Shown: positions 25,379 through 34,077 of the stretch, in pieces
Numbering within the stretch: the first letter of the stretch is position 1
Layout: every line of letters starts with the position of its first letter
From: Flavobacterium silvisoli
Lineage (GTDB): Bacteria > Bacteroidota > Bacteroidia > Flavobacteriales > Flavobacteriaceae
Reading direction: 5' to 3'
Assembly (NCBI RefSeq): GCF_004329815.1
Contig: NZ_SJPE01000012.1
Span: forward strand, 1 to 64,000
DNA length: 64,000 nucleotides
Notes under the pieces: model-generated
Told to the model about the DNA's origin: nothing
Databases searched by the model: none
The model's input: only the letters and a program-made list of their open reading frames with translations
Program-made: the position numbers and the translations under genes

Positions 25379-25440
25379 TTGATGATTGAAACTTCTGATG
25401 ATTGATGATTGAAACTATTGATGATTGACGGCGTGAAACT
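25379..25440. repeat. Short imperfect tandem repeats upstream of the T9SS gene
   Basis: Three copies related to GATTGATGATTGAAACT occur in a row, with looser GATTGA repeats between 25359 and 25380. No TAnnTTTG element is recognised nearby, so the repeats may replace or overlap the promoter region. Confidence 0.6.
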
Positions 25441-25538
25441 ACAGTTGATTGAATGTGTAGTGATACTATTTTGTCATGAAAGCGATTATTTTGTACATGA
25501 ACAGTCTGATGAGGCTTTGCCTTGTAAGGTTCTCTTTA

Positions 25539-26108
25539 TTACTCAAAACTGCCGGCGGTAATTTTTAAACAGTTCTGTGCCTGAAGCAAATGCCTTTCGT
25601 TGTGAACAACAATAAACCGAAAGGTGTCGCCCAAGCTGATGGTTACCCATTTTGACATAGCCGTAGGAACCTGTACCGCATTCAGATTGAGGTTTCGGGA
25701 GGTTTCTAACAACGAGAGCAACTCCTCCTGATGTGTTATAAACTGTTGTAAAACCTCGGGCTGCACGTTTGAATTTACAGGATTCATTTGGGCCAATGCT
25801 TTCATCTTTTTAATTTTCCCGGCCTTAGGTTCCATTAGTTTTACAAAGAATTGCCCCAGTATACCGGTTTTGAAACTGCTGTTACCGGCTTTGGTCTGTG
25901 CCGTTTGTATGGCTTTTTTTAATGCCGGTAAATAAAAGGTATAATACCGGTTGAGGTGGTCAATGCATTCTAAAACAGACCAGGCCTCGGGGTGGGTCTT
26001 CTGGCGGAGTTGATGTTCCTCCAGTTTTTGAAATACGTTGACTAAGGCTGAGGCTTTTTGAGTTCTGTCGTGCAAGTCATCTACTAATGCCAAAGTGTTT
26101 ATTTTCAT
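25539..26108 (-). CDS. DinB-family protein
   Basis: A 189-residue four-helix protein of the DinB/YfiT fold. Metal-ligand-like His residues occur in SVLECIDHLNRYY (about 45-57) and HNERHLLQAQ (about 167-176), the usual HxxxH end motif. The family includes thiol S-transferases using bacillithiol. A Crp/Fnr-type palindrome sits 82-95 bp before its ATG, with a near-consensus -7 element at the expected distance. Confidence 0.85.
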   Translation of the reverse strand: MKINTLALVDDLHDRTQKASALVNVFQKLEEHQLRQKTHPEAWSVLECIDHLNRYYTFYLPALKKAIQTAQTKAGNSSFKTGILGQFFVKLMEPKAGKIKKMKALAQMNPVNSNVQPEVLQQFITHQEELLSLLETSRNLNLNAVQVPTAMSKWVTISLGDTFRFIVVHNERHLLQAQNCLKITAGSFE

Positions 26109-26158
26109 ACTCCTTTTTATTGATTGTGCGTATTATTTTGATTCCTATTTGTTGGGGA

Positions 26159-26202
26159 CAAAATTCAGACAATGACTGTTATAAAAAATTGATTTGAATC
26201 AA
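26159..26202 (-). promoter_or_regulatory. Crp/Fnr-type site and -7 element before the DinB gene
   Basis: TTGATTTGAATCAA (26189-26202) fits TTGAT-N4-ATCAA, the classic FNR-like box. On the minus strand GAATTTTG (26159-26166; 7 of 8 to TAnnTTTG) ends 36.5 bp from the centre of the palindrome, the same spacing as in the denitrification genes of this window. Confidence 0.55.
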
Positions 26203-26217
26203 TTTCGGTGTATGTGG

Positions 26218-26766
26218 TTATTTTTGTGCACGGATGCGGCTGAAAGTTTCGGGCGTCATGCGCAGGTAGGAAGCAATATATTTGGCCGGGATATGCTGAA
26301 AAAGCTGGGGACTTCGTTTAAAAACTCTTTGATAGCGTTCTGTTGGCGACACCGTCAGCAAATCGGTTTCGCGAGTGATTAACTGGGTTACAATAGCTTC
26401 CAGTGCCTGAGTGTACTGCAGCAAAAAAGTGCTGTTTTGTTTGATGTACTCGTAAAAGTCGTTGCGGTGAATGCGAAGTACCACTGATTTTTTCAAAGCC
26501 TGTATGTAAAACTCGGAAGGTGCACCGGTAAAAAATGAAACGGGAGAGTTCATGATGGAATCGGGATAACCAAAACGAATAATCTGTTCCTGATACTCGG
26601 TGATGTAGAAAATTTTGAATGCACCCTCTTCAACCATGTAGAGGTATTGGTCTACCATACCTTCTGCCACTAGGTATTCATCACGCTGAATAGTGATTCT
26701 CTCGGAATAAATTTCATCCGGGTTGCGAAGATTGGCCCATAAATTAAGCTCTTTTGGTGCGTTCAT
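26218..26766 (-). CDS. Crp/Fnr-family regulator (cNMP-fold)
   Basis: A 182-residue protein with a cNMP-binding fold (about 20-110: GMVDQYLYMVEEGAFKIFY) and a short C-terminal helix-turn-helix ending IASYLRMTPETFSRIRAQK, where PETFSR is the recognition helix. The ending is at the usual place for the short Bacteroidetes members of this family. It lacks the Cys cluster of oxygen-sensing FNR. It is followed by the DinB gene, whose promoter has a matching site, so that gene may be its target. Confidence 0.85.
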   Translation of the reverse strand: MNAPKELNLWANLRNPDEIYSERITIQRDEYLVAEGMVDQYLYMVEEGAFKIFYITEYQEQIIRFGYPDSIMNSPVSFFTGAPSEFYIQALKKSVVLRIHRNDFYEYIKQNSTFLLQYTQALEAIVTQLITRETDLLTVSPTERYQRVFKRSPQLFQHIPAKYIASYLRMTPETFSRIRAQK

Positions 26767-26833
26767 CGGAAAACTTTCCCCAAAAGTATAAAAATTACTG
26801 GTTTACAACCAAGAGCGCTGTACAAACACTCCC

Positions 26834-27331
26834 CTATTTTAAGTTGGAGGAATAACCGAATAAAAGTAACGTTGCTGACGGCTCTGTAATTTCCCCTTCG
26901 GGTTTGAAGTCGAGCTTTTGAAGCAATTGGATGGATTTGTGGTTTTCGTTGAGTGTGACTGCCAGTATTTTTTCTCTACTCTTAATCAGTTCATTGCGCA
27001 TGGCAGCTGCTGCTTCATAAGCATAGCCTTGATTACTGTACTGAGGCAAAAAAGCAAAACCCAAATCGGAAAATTGCAGGTGCTCTCTTTTGATAAAAGT
27101 GATGATGCCTACAGGAACCGCAGTTTCTTTTAAGAATACTGTCCAGTAATCGGTATTGGGATTTGTAATGATTTTGGTTATGTAGGCCTTGGCATCAGCG
27201 GAATTGTAAATGTTTCTGTTGCCAATGAACTGCAGCCAGCCATCGGTATTTACAAGTTCCTGAATAAAAGAAGCGTCCTGTAAACCCATTGGTATAATTG
27301 AAAGACGATGCGTATGAAGCTTTATATTCAT
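26834..27331 (-). CDS. GNAT-family N-acetyltransferase (RimJ/RimL-like)
   Basis: A 165-residue acetyltransferase starting KLHTHRLSIIPMGLQDASF, as in the RimJ/RimL branch, with the acetyl-CoA loop in LPQYSNQGYAYEAAAAM (about 93-110; Q-x-x-G-x-A form). The protein or small-molecule substrate is unknown. Its ATG overlaps the stop of the preceding NTF2-like gene by 4 nt. Confidence 0.88.
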   Translation of the reverse strand: MNIKLHTHRLSIIPMGLQDASFIQELVNTDGWLQFIGNRNIYNSADAKAYITKIITNPNTDYWTVFLKETAVPVGIITFIKREHLQFSDLGFAFLPQYSNQGYAYEAAAAMRNELIKSREKILAVTLNENHKSIQLLQKLDFKPEGEITEPSATLLLFGYSSNLK

Positions 27332-27858
27332 CCTTTAGAAACACTTTTATGATTTATACTTACAGTAGAAGCTTGTTCATATTCCTGCGCGGTGGCATCG
27401 GTAGCGGCATCGGTCTTGAATTCCCAATGGTCTTTTTCCTGTTGCAGTTGGGTACAAAACTTACCATAGAGGGTACTGACTGTTTTTCCGTCTTCAGTAA
27501 TTTGCAGTGCAAAATATCCGCAATCGGTTATGGAATGTTCTCCCGTTGTTTTGCGCTGGACTATCTTGAAGGACAATTCCATTTTTTGATTATGACGGGC
27601 CACCGTTTGAAAATAGTCGCGATAAAAAACGGCTATTTCGGCTTGGCCGGTATATGAACCCGGAGGTTGCTGACGGTACAGGTTTATGATGTTGGCATCG
27701 GTGGTATACAGTTGCACAAGCTGCTCTGAATTGAGTTCGGCATAAGCTTTTGAAAAATTGCGGTACAAAGCATCGGGTGTATCAGTATTCGTTTGTGCTG
27801 ATGCAAAGCTGTACATTGCTAATAAGGTAAAAAGGACAATGTTTTTTATATTATTCAT
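27328..27858 (-). CDS. Secreted NTF2-like (DUF4440/SnoaL-type) protein
   Basis: A 176-residue protein with a signal peptide (IKNIVLFTLLAMYSFASAQ) and one NTF2-like cone domain (about 25-150: LYRNFSKAYAELNSEQLVQLYTTDANIINLY). Some NTF2-like proteins are isomerases or binding proteins; no active-site pattern allows a choice here. It is translationally coupled to the GNAT gene (ATGA overlap). A weak -7-like TAGACTTG lies at 27881-27888. Confidence 0.8.
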   Translation of the reverse strand: MNNIKNIVLFTLLAMYSFASAQTNTDTPDALYRNFSKAYAELNSEQLVQLYTTDANIINLYRQQPPGSYTGQAEIAVFYRDYFQTVARHNQKMELSFKIVQRKTTGEHSITDCGYFALQITEDGKTVSTLYGKFCTQLQQEKDHWEFKTDAATDATAQEYEQASTVSINHKSVSKG

Positions 27859-27959
27859 GTTGAAAATATTTAATTAAATACAAGTCTAATTCTTTAGTAA
27901 CTATATATTTAAAAAAGATCATATAACGTAATCATTAAAAATTTAACAACACATGATGG

Positions 27960-28706
27960 CTATCGATTTAACCATCGTTTAAATTCGCCCGAGTTGTCAA
28001 TACTGACCACCACATCAAAATCGGTTGCCGGTTTGAGTTCTAACTTGACGCGGCTTTTAGACCACACAATCATTTGCTGAATACTGTCAAACCCTACAAT
28101 AACCTGACGGTTGATGCGAAAGAAATGATTGGGATCAACCTTGTGCTCTATGCTTTCCAACGATTGGTCGAGCAGGAATTTTTCGTTGTTTTTGGAGACT
28201 AATTTTACATAACGTCCTTCCGACAGAAAATAAGCTACCTGATCAATGGAAATGCTCTTGATTTTTTGACCGGATACCACCATAAACCGTTCCTGAAAAG
28301 AAGGCTTATCAATAATGGTTTCCAGAAGTTTTTTCATATCTACAGCCAGTTTACTGTTTTGTGATTTGAATTTGTCTAGTGCAAATTGTAAATCTTCTTC
28401 TGAAAACGGCTTGAGCAGATAATCAACGCTGTTGAGTTTGAAAGCCCTGATAGCGTACTGGTTGTAGGCAGTAGTGAATATAATAGGTGCCGTAACCTTT
28501 ATATTTTCAAAAATGGAAAAGCAAATATCATCGCCTAAATGTATGTCTAAAAAAATCAGGTCGGGCTGCTGTTCTGACAACCAGGCAATGGCTTTTTTTA
28601 CGTTGTCAATAACCTTGACAATTTCTATAGACGGATCTACTTTTTTAATCATGGCCACCAAATTGTCGGAAGCCAGTTTTTCGTCTTCTATGATTACAAC
28701 TTTCAT
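27960..28706 (-). CDS. LytTR-family response regulator
   Basis: A 248-residue regulator with a receiver (1-120; EDEK pocket, phospho-acceptor in LIFLDIHLGDD, Lys in LLKPF) and a C-terminal LytTR DNA-binding domain (about 145-245: VSGQKIKSISIDQVAYFLSEGRYV). The gene overlaps the preceding histidine kinase by 4 nt (ATGA), so that kinase is its partner. Confidence 0.92.
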   Translation of the reverse strand: MKVVIIEDEKLASDNLVAMIKKVDPSIEIVKVIDNVKKAIAWLSEQQPDLIFLDIHLGDDICFSIFENIKVTAPIIFTTAYNQYAIRAFKLNSVDYLLKPFSEEDLQFALDKFKSQNSKLAVDMKKLLETIIDKPSFQERFMVVSGQKIKSISIDQVAYFLSEGRYVKLVSKNNEKFLLDQSLESIEHKVDPNHFFRINRQVIVGFDSIQQMIVWSKSRVKLELKPATDFDVVVSIDNSGEFKRWLNR

Positions 28707-30442
28707 TCGTTTTCTTCTTTTATGATGGGTAATTCAACCACAAATTGATCGTTCCTGATTTCAAAAACCGGTTGCAGGGTGGTGATGTATTTGTAGCGTG
28801 AAATGATATTCTTTAAACCGGTTTTGGTAGAATCTTCGACATAATTTCTTTGCTGAAGATTGTTGGTCACCCTCAAAAAATCTCCGGTATTGCTGATGCT
28901 GATATACAAAGGAGCCTCGGAGGAAATAATGTTATGCTTCACGGCATTTTCTATCACCATCTGTAATGAAAACGGAGGCAGAAAACCATTGAGCGCCTGC
29001 GAATCAATCTGAACATCGAGCACCAAATTGTCATCGAAACGCATTTTCTGCAGTTGCAGGTAGGCGTTGACGTGCTGTAGTTCCTCAGCTAAGGTAATCA
29101 GGTGTCGGTCTTTGAGCTCAAGCGTATTCCTGAATATTTTGGAAAATAAGTTTGTGAATTCTACAGCTTTCTGTTGGTTGGTTTTAATTAATGAGGACAG
29201 TGCATTGAGTGAGTTAAACAGAAAATGGGGGCTCACCTGATTTTTGAGCGTTTCGAATTGAACCAGTATATTTTCGTTTTCCAGGCGGAGGTTTTGTTTT
29301 TCTAAAGCATCTTTTTCCTGACTCAACAACTGATTGGCTTTTTGATTTAGTTTGTAGTTTCGATAGAGTATAAAAATGATGATGATACACAGCACTGTAA
29401 TCAGCGCTAAGATGTAACGCCAGGTTTCATTCTTTTTGATCTCGGTTGCCTGCAGCTTTTTTTGTACTTTGAGGAGTTCAATTTCTTTAGATTTGATGTT
29501 GTTTTCAAATCGGGCTTCCAATTCGGTCGTAGCCTGGAGTCTGTCTTCTGAATTGATTTTATTGGTAATGGCAATCAGAGAATCACTGTATACTGCCGCT
29601 TGTTTGTAATTGCCTTTCTTTTTTAACCATTCGTAGTATTCTTCATAATAGGCCTGAATATAATAGGGTGTTTTAAGCGCTCTTGCCGTTTTGCCTGCTA
29701 TGTCAAGATACTTTTTAGCTTTTTCCAATTGATTGTAATCGGTATACAAATCGCCCAAAGCTAAAGTGACTATAGCTAAGGTACGTTCACTGCCCGATTT
29801 TTTTTGGTATTCTAACGCTTTAAGGCTGTAATATTCGGCGTTTTTAAAGTCTTTTAATTCTCCGTATGCCACAGCCATATTGTGAAAATTCATTGCCACA
29901 CTATTGTAATTTTGCGACTGCTGCATGTAGGGAATGGCTTTTTGATAGTATTCGATAGCCTTGTGGTAATCACCGGCATGATCGTAGGAAACACCGAGGT
30001 TTACATAGATATTTTTGAGATTATTAAAATCTTTTTTATCGGTAATCTGCAATGCTCTGTTTAAGTATAGTCGGGCTTTGGGGTAGTTTTCCATGTTGAG
30101 TTCTACCGCTGCCAAATTGCCCAAACTAAAAACTTTGCCTTCATTGAGGTTGAGCGAATCAAAAATAGCGTAAGACCTCATGTGGTACTTGAGTGCCTTG
30201 CCGTTATTTCCCATGCAGGTTTCGGTAATCCCTTTTACCAATAACAACAAACCTATATCAACGGAGCGTTTTTTTTGTTTGGCGATAACCAACATGGAAT
30301 CTGTCATTTTAGCCACCCGCACCGGTGCATCAAAAGCCACCCTGTTCAGTGAATCGATTTTATTCCTGAACGCATCTCCTTTCCTGATTTGACCGTAGGA
30401 TAACAGAGTAGTACAAATAAATAACAGGGTATATTTTGACAT
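28703..30442 (-). CDS. TPR-sensor histidine kinase of the LytS/YehU type
   Basis: A 579-residue kinase with a signal-like N-terminus (KYTLLFICTTLLSYGQ), a periplasmic array of TPR-like repeats (about 80-290: NLKNIYVNLGVSYDHAGDYHKAIEYYQKA), one transmembrane helix (about 343-362), a coiled coil and a His_kinase domain with the phospho-His in NQVSPHFLFNSLNALSSL (about 402-419), then a HATPase region. This is the typical Bacteroidetes partner of LytTR regulators. It starts 6 bp after the SDR gene stop, so all three may share a transcript. Confidence 0.9.
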   Translation of the reverse strand: MSKYTLLFICTTLLSYGQIRKGDAFRNKIDSLNRVAFDAPVRVAKMTDSMLVIAKQKKRSVDIGLLLLVKGITETCMGNNGKALKYHMRSYAIFDSLNLNEGKVFSLGNLAAVELNMENYPKARLYLNRALQITDKKDFNNLKNIYVNLGVSYDHAGDYHKAIEYYQKAIPYMQQSQNYNSVAMNFHNMAVAYGELKDFKNAEYYSLKALEYQKKSGSERTLAIVTLALGDLYTDYNQLEKAKKYLDIAGKTARALKTPYYIQAYYEEYYEWLKKKGNYKQAAVYSDSLIAITNKINSEDRLQATTELEARFENNIKSKEIELLKVQKKLQATEIKKNETWRYILALITVLCIIIIFILYRNYKLNQKANQLLSQEKDALEKQNLRLENENILVQFETLKNQVSPHFLFNSLNALSSLIKTNQQKAVEFTNLFSKIFRNTLELKDRHLITLAEELQHVNAYLQLQKMRFDDNLVLDVQIDSQALNGFLPPFSLQMVIENAVKHNIISSEAPLYISISNTGDFLRVTNNLQQRNYVEDSTKTGLKNIISRYKYITTLQPVFEIRNDQFVVELPIIKEENE

Positions 30443-30448
30443 GGATCC

Positions 30449-31249
30449 TTATTTTTGAGTAGGTTTGGCTTCGCTTCCCGCTAAGATGCCACCATCAATG
30501 GTGAGTTCAATTCCGGTCACGTATTTTGATTCCTCACAGGCCAAATATAGCGCACCATAAGCCACATCAACAGCTTCCCCAAAATGTCCTAAGGGAATTC
30601 CACTTTCAATATGATTGATAAACTGCCTGCGTTGTTCTCCGTCACCCAGCATTGCATCCCACATAGGAGTCATGATAGCAGCCGGGTGGATGCTGTTACA
30701 GCGAATGCGATATCCTTTTTCGGCACAATATAGGGCTACACTTTTGGTGTGATTTCTAACCGCCGCCTTGCTTGAAGCATAAGCTACAGCCGCCGGAATT
30801 CCCACTATCCCGCTTCGGGAAGAAATATTTACTATACTCCCACCCTTTTCTTTCATGAGTTGAATAGCGTATTTGCAGCCCAACATTACTCCGTTTAAAT
30901 TAACCTGGTGGACTTCTTCCCAGGAAGCTAAATCAACATGTTCGGCATCAAATGGGCCTTTGGTTTCTAAAAAACCGGTTATTCCGGCATTATTAACTAA
31001 TACGTCCAGATGTCCGTAGGTTTCTTTAATGTAATTAGTGGTATCCAACCAAGCCGCTTCTGATTTTACATCTAGATGCATATACTCAGCTCGGTTACCT
31101 AATGTCTGAACCCATTGCGTTTCTGTTTGGCTTCTGATGTCGGTAACTATAACCCTTGCGCCTTCTTTATAAAACACTTCAACTATGGCTTTACCGATTC
31201 CTCTGGCAGCACCGGTAACTAAAACGATACGATTGGCTAGTCTTCCCAT
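30449..31249 (-). CDS. Short-chain dehydrogenase/reductase (SDR)
   Basis: A 266-residue classical [14 protein letters not shown] (NAD(P) site, about 11-20), NNAGIT, catalytic Ser in NISSRSG, YASSKAA (Tyr-x3-Lys). An Asp at the end of strand two (IVTDIRS) favours NAD. The substrate cannot be told from sequence. It precedes the TPR kinase by 6 bp. Upstream 31250-31442 holds no recognised gene. Confidence 0.88.
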   Translation of the reverse strand: MGRLANRIVLVTGAARGIGKAIVEVFYKEGARVIVTDIRSQTETQWVQTLGNRAEYMHLDVKSEAAWLDTTNYIKETYGHLDVLVNNAGITGFLETKGPFDAEHVDLASWEEVHQVNLNGVMLGCKYAIQLMKEKGGSIVNISSRSGIVGIPAAVAYASSKAAVRNHTKSVALYCAEKGYRIRCNSIHPAAIMTPMWDAMLGDGEQRRQFINHIESGIPLGHFGEAVDVAYGALYLACEESKYVTGIELTIDGGILAGSEAKPTQK

Positions 31250-31435
31250 GATTTCCTGATTACTACTTTATAAAATTAATAAAAACGATCATATGATGAA
31301 TTGATGCGAGAGCAATACAGCACAAAAGATTATGAATCTTAAAATTATCAGACAAATCTACAAGAAAGCTAAGCGTCACTCGTATGAAAGTGTAATGAAA
31401 GTACATTTTAATGCTATAAAAGCAATAGCTTCAAA

Positions 31436-31465
31436 TAAAAAAACTCCGCATAAGCGGAGCAAAAA
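31436..31465 (-). terminator. Terminator of the DUF1203 transcription unit
   Basis: CTCCGC-ATAA-GCGGAG (31443-31458) with a run of seven Ts next in minus-strand reading, 60 bp after the DUF1203 stop. Confidence 0.8.
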
Positions 31466-31525
31466 ATACTTTTTTTAACCCAATTTATTTGTAATCCCAG
31501 AATTTTAACAGCTAGTTTTAATAAC

Positions 31526-32006
31526 TTAACTTATAACTCTTACTACCATACAATTATAGCATCCCGGTTTTGCATTATGAATGTGTAAATAATCTATTTC
31601 CTGATTAATAAAAACATGATGTAAAGTTGCCTTTAAATCAATACCCTGAATTACATCGGCATAAATCATTGTTGCATTTTTATCAAAGCCCCGGATTGAC
31701 AAAACTCTGTGATCAAACATTTTTGGTACTTCATTTACGTTAAAGGATTTGGTAACCGCTTTTTTTTCGAATAAAGATTGGTCCGTTTGCCCGGTAAGGA
31801 GATGGTACAGCATGGTGTTCGAAATTGAGCAATACAACCTCTTCCCCTATTTCGGCGTCTTCCAAACTTACTCTGCAAGGAAACCCCGGAAATTTATCTA
31901 CAATCATTCTTTTAATATTCATTCTTTCCAATTCGTCTTCGGGTAAATCGAAATAGACTGTGAAAGGGGTTTTGTTTAAAGCAATGAGTTTGAAATTATT
32001 TGTCAT
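31526..32006 (-). pseudogene. DUF1203 family gene broken by a frameshift at an A8 run
   Basis: The first frame (ATG at 32006) reads FPGFPCRVSLEDAEIGEEVV, HHAVPSPYRANGPIFIRKK and then leaves the family pattern. The second frame resumes AVTKSFNVNEVPKMFDHRVL and ends HIHNAKPGCYNCMVVRVIS at 31526. Together they give one complete DUF1203 protein of about 160 residues. The break falls in eight As (minus strand; 31760-31767), and removing one A restores the frame. Causes could be a mutation, a sequencing error or slippage at the homopolymer. The function of DUF1203 is unknown. A 24-residue ORF lies 9 bp upstream in the same unit. Confidence 0.8.
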
Positions 32007-32015
32007 TTTATAATC

Positions 32016-32090
32016 TTATCTGTTATTGTAATAGTTATGAATAGTGTAAAATCCCAGCAAAACAATAATGATAAAAATTAATAGTTTCAT
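32016..32090 (-). CDS. Possible 24-residue single-helix membrane peptide
   Basis: MKLLIFIIIVLLGFYTIHNY followed by YNNR and a stop. The first 17 residues form one hydrophobic helix after a Lys. An A-rich leader and a full -7 element (TACATTTG, minus strand) lie 31 bp upstream of the ATG, and the DUF1203 gene starts 9 bp after the stop. It could be a true small membrane protein or the leader peptide of the next gene. Confidence 0.45.
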   Translation of the reverse strand: MKLLIFIIIVLLGFYTIHNYYNNR

Positions 32091-32120
32091 TTTTTGATTT
32101 TGATGATGCTTATCTGTTGT

Positions 32121-32128
32121 CAAATGTA
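32121..32128 (-). promoter_or_regulatory. -7 promoter element for the small ORF-DUF1203 unit
   Basis: The minus strand reads TACATTTG, matching TAnnTTTG. The rest of 32129-32342 shows no supported gene; a 61-codon plus-strand ORF there is not convincing. Confidence 0.55.
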
Positions 32129-32342
32129 TAAACCAAGATGCAGGCACTAATCACAAAATGCAACCAGAGAATCAAAAGATGTTGTGAAAGCGAATATTGG
32201 GAACATCAGCAAAAAACCAAGTTCTTTATTACTCAGACAGCACCAAAGATGCTTAAAAAGAGCTGGTTAACACTAAAACCGATTCATACTGCCATTTTTC
32301 ACTTTCATTACATTTTAAATTAATGAATTGTGATAGTGCTGT

Positions 32343-32350
32343 TATTTTTG
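32343..32350 (+). promoter_or_regulatory. -7 promoter element for the T9SS propeller gene
   Basis: TATTTTTG is a full TAnnTTTG match, 27 bp before the ATG at 32378. It argues against the GTG at 32330 as start. Confidence 0.6.
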
Positions 32351-32377
32351 AGCTGTAAAATCATTAAAATCAAAAAC

Positions 32378-33568
32378 ATGAACAGATTACTCACTAAAAT
32401 CACCCTTGGATTTTCATTACTGATTTTGACTCATGTCGATGCTCAGGAATGGACACCGGTTGCCTCGCTGCCTCACAGAGAGTTTACCGCCATACAAAAC
32501 CTTGATGGCAGAATGTATGCCGCTTCAGAAAATAAGTTGTACACCTCAGCCGATGGCAACAACTGGCAGGTTGAAAGCATTCATCCGGTAATCATTACTC
32601 CAACTTGTATCACTTTATTCAACAACACACTTTATGTAGGGACCCTGTCTGATGGTGTATACTACAGAAGTACAGCCACGGGCTCTCAATGGCAACATGC
32701 TTTAATGGGACTTCACATCAGTACTTTTATTGTTCATGAAGGACGTCTGCACCTGTGCAGTCAGGGTTCGGGAGTTTGGCGAAACATTTCGGGAACCTGG
32801 AACAACATGACTTATGATTTACCTACCTACTCTTATAATGTCAATAAAATAGTTTCTCTCAACGGGAAGCTTTACGCATTTGCAGGAGCCAATGGGACGT
32901 TTTACAGATTCAATCCGGAGACTTCTAAATGGGTAGAGGATTATTACCTCAACGGATATGCTCCGGGATTATCGGCTGATGATGCCGTAAACCAAAATGG
33001 TACCATATTTATGGCAAGGGGCAATCGTTTGCTTCGGACTGATGATGGTGGTGATACCTGGGTTTCGGATGCGAACGGATTGATTAACGGTATCAACCGG
33101 TTTTTGTACCAGGGAGCCCAGTTTATGTATTCACTAACCCTTGATGCTACTACCAATTACACCTATTTTCAGAAAAGAAACAACACCGCACTGAGTCAAT
33201 CAACCTGGAGCAGTTATAACGAGTTACTGCCTTTTTATACTTATGGCTTGGATGAATTCAAAGACAACCTGTACGTTGCTACCAATGAAGGTGTTTTTTT
33301 CAAAAAAATGGAATCTTTGGGCATTGAGAATCCGCAATTGCGCAGCGACATCAGCATTTATCCTAACCCTTCATCAAATGGAATCATAACGATAGCGAGT
33401 AACAGCATCATTGAAAAGATAGACGTTTACGATTTAGGCGGCAGGCTAATCCAATCCCAAAATGGCAACTCTGTGAATGAAACCCTAACTTTGAACTCAA
33501 AAGGTATATTTCTTGTGAAGCTTTTGACCAACAGTCAAATCGTTACTCAAAAAGTTATTGTTCCTTAA
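32378..33568 (+). CDS. Secreted beta-propeller-like protein with T9SS sorting domain
   Basis: A 396-residue protein with a signal peptide (RLLTKITLGFSLLILTHVDAQ), at least five repeating blades with the pattern LYxSxDGxxW (KLYTSADGNNWQ, GVYYRSTATGSQW, RLLRTDDGGDTW) as in sialidase/photosystem-stability-factor-like propellers, and a C-terminal T9SS type A domain (ISIYPNPSSNGIITI ... KGIFLVKLL ... QKVIVP). No catalytic residues of sialidases are evident. It is probably surface-exposed or released. A small lipoprotein gene follows 11 bp later. Confidence 0.85.
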   Translation: MNRLLTKITLGFSLLILTHVDAQEWTPVASLPHREFTAIQNLDGRMYAASENKLYTSADGNNWQVESIHPVIITPTCITLFNNTLYVGTLSDGVYYRSTATGSQWQHALMGLHISTFIVHEGRLHLCSQGSGVWRNISGTWNNMTYDLPTYSYNVNKIVSLNGKLYAFAGANGTFYRFNPETSKWVEDYYLNGYAPGLSADDAVNQNGTIFMARGNRLLRTDDGGDTWVSDANGLINGINRFLYQGAQFMYSLTLDATTNYTYFQKRNNTALSQSTWSSYNELLPFYTYGLDEFKDNLYVATNEGVFFKKMESLGIENPQLRSDISIYPNPSSNGIITIASNSIIEKIDVYDLGGRLIQSQNGNSVNETLTLNSKGIFLVKLLTNSQIVTQKVIVP

Positions 33569-33579
33569 CACTTCAACTG

Positions 33580-34002
33580 ATGAAACACACTCTTTCCCTT
33601 CGCTACTTGTTATGTTTGTTCTTGTTGGTTGTCTTTTACAATTGTTCTCCGATAGAACAGTTCAGGTATGAAAAGAGACAATCTGTCTTAATCGGTTCTC
33701 TGAGGGAGCGTTTGTTTTTTGAATACAGTTCGCCGTTGAATGATTCTATGAAAATTTACATGGAATTAGAACTGGCCAAAAATCCAGAGCTTCAATTACC
33801 ATTAGAAAAGATATACTCTATCGAAGAAAAATTAAAAAAAGAAAAACCACTTTTGGGTTGCTACTATTTGATGAAAAAAGAATTTGACGGTGAGAAAAAG
33901 CTCTATATCATTCTGGATTGGAACCAAAACAGCGGGGTCATCATCCGATTCTTTACCGATTCGCCCACGCTGATTAAAAGTCTGCCCGATTATTCTTTTT
34001 GA
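33580..34002 (+). CDS. Small lipoprotein of unknown function
   Basis: A 140-residue protein with a lipoprotein signal (LRYLLCLFLLVVFYNCSP, lipid Cys near residue 23) and a soluble alpha/beta part of about 115 residues rich in Lys and Glu. It is not recognised. It probably shares a transcript with the T9SS propeller gene 11 bp upstream and ends before a bidirectional terminator. Confidence 0.7.
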   Translation: MKHTLSLRYLLCLFLLVVFYNCSPIEQFRYEKRQSVLIGSLRERLFFEYSSPLNDSMKIYMELELAKNPELQLPLEKIYSIEEKLKKEKPLLGCYYLMKKEFDGEKKLYIILDWNQNSGVIIRFFTDSPTLIKSLPDYSF

Positions 34003-34030
34003 TTTTGACAATCAATTTTTATGAAAAGAA

Positions 34031-34058
34031 AAAACCGATTAGTTTCCTAATCGGTTTT
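34031..34058. terminator. Bidirectional terminator between converging genes
   Basis: AAAACCGATTA and TAATCGGTTTT pair around GTTTCC. A and T runs on both sides allow use by the plus-strand lipoprotein unit and the minus-strand TonB receptor unit. Confidence 0.85.
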
Positions 34059-34077
34059 TATTTTCAGAATTATCTAT

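Noticed and set aside
32138..32323. 61-codon plus-strand ORF
   Set aside because: No recognisable protein features, Lys- and Gln-rich, and lies in the intergenic region before the T9SS propeller promoter.
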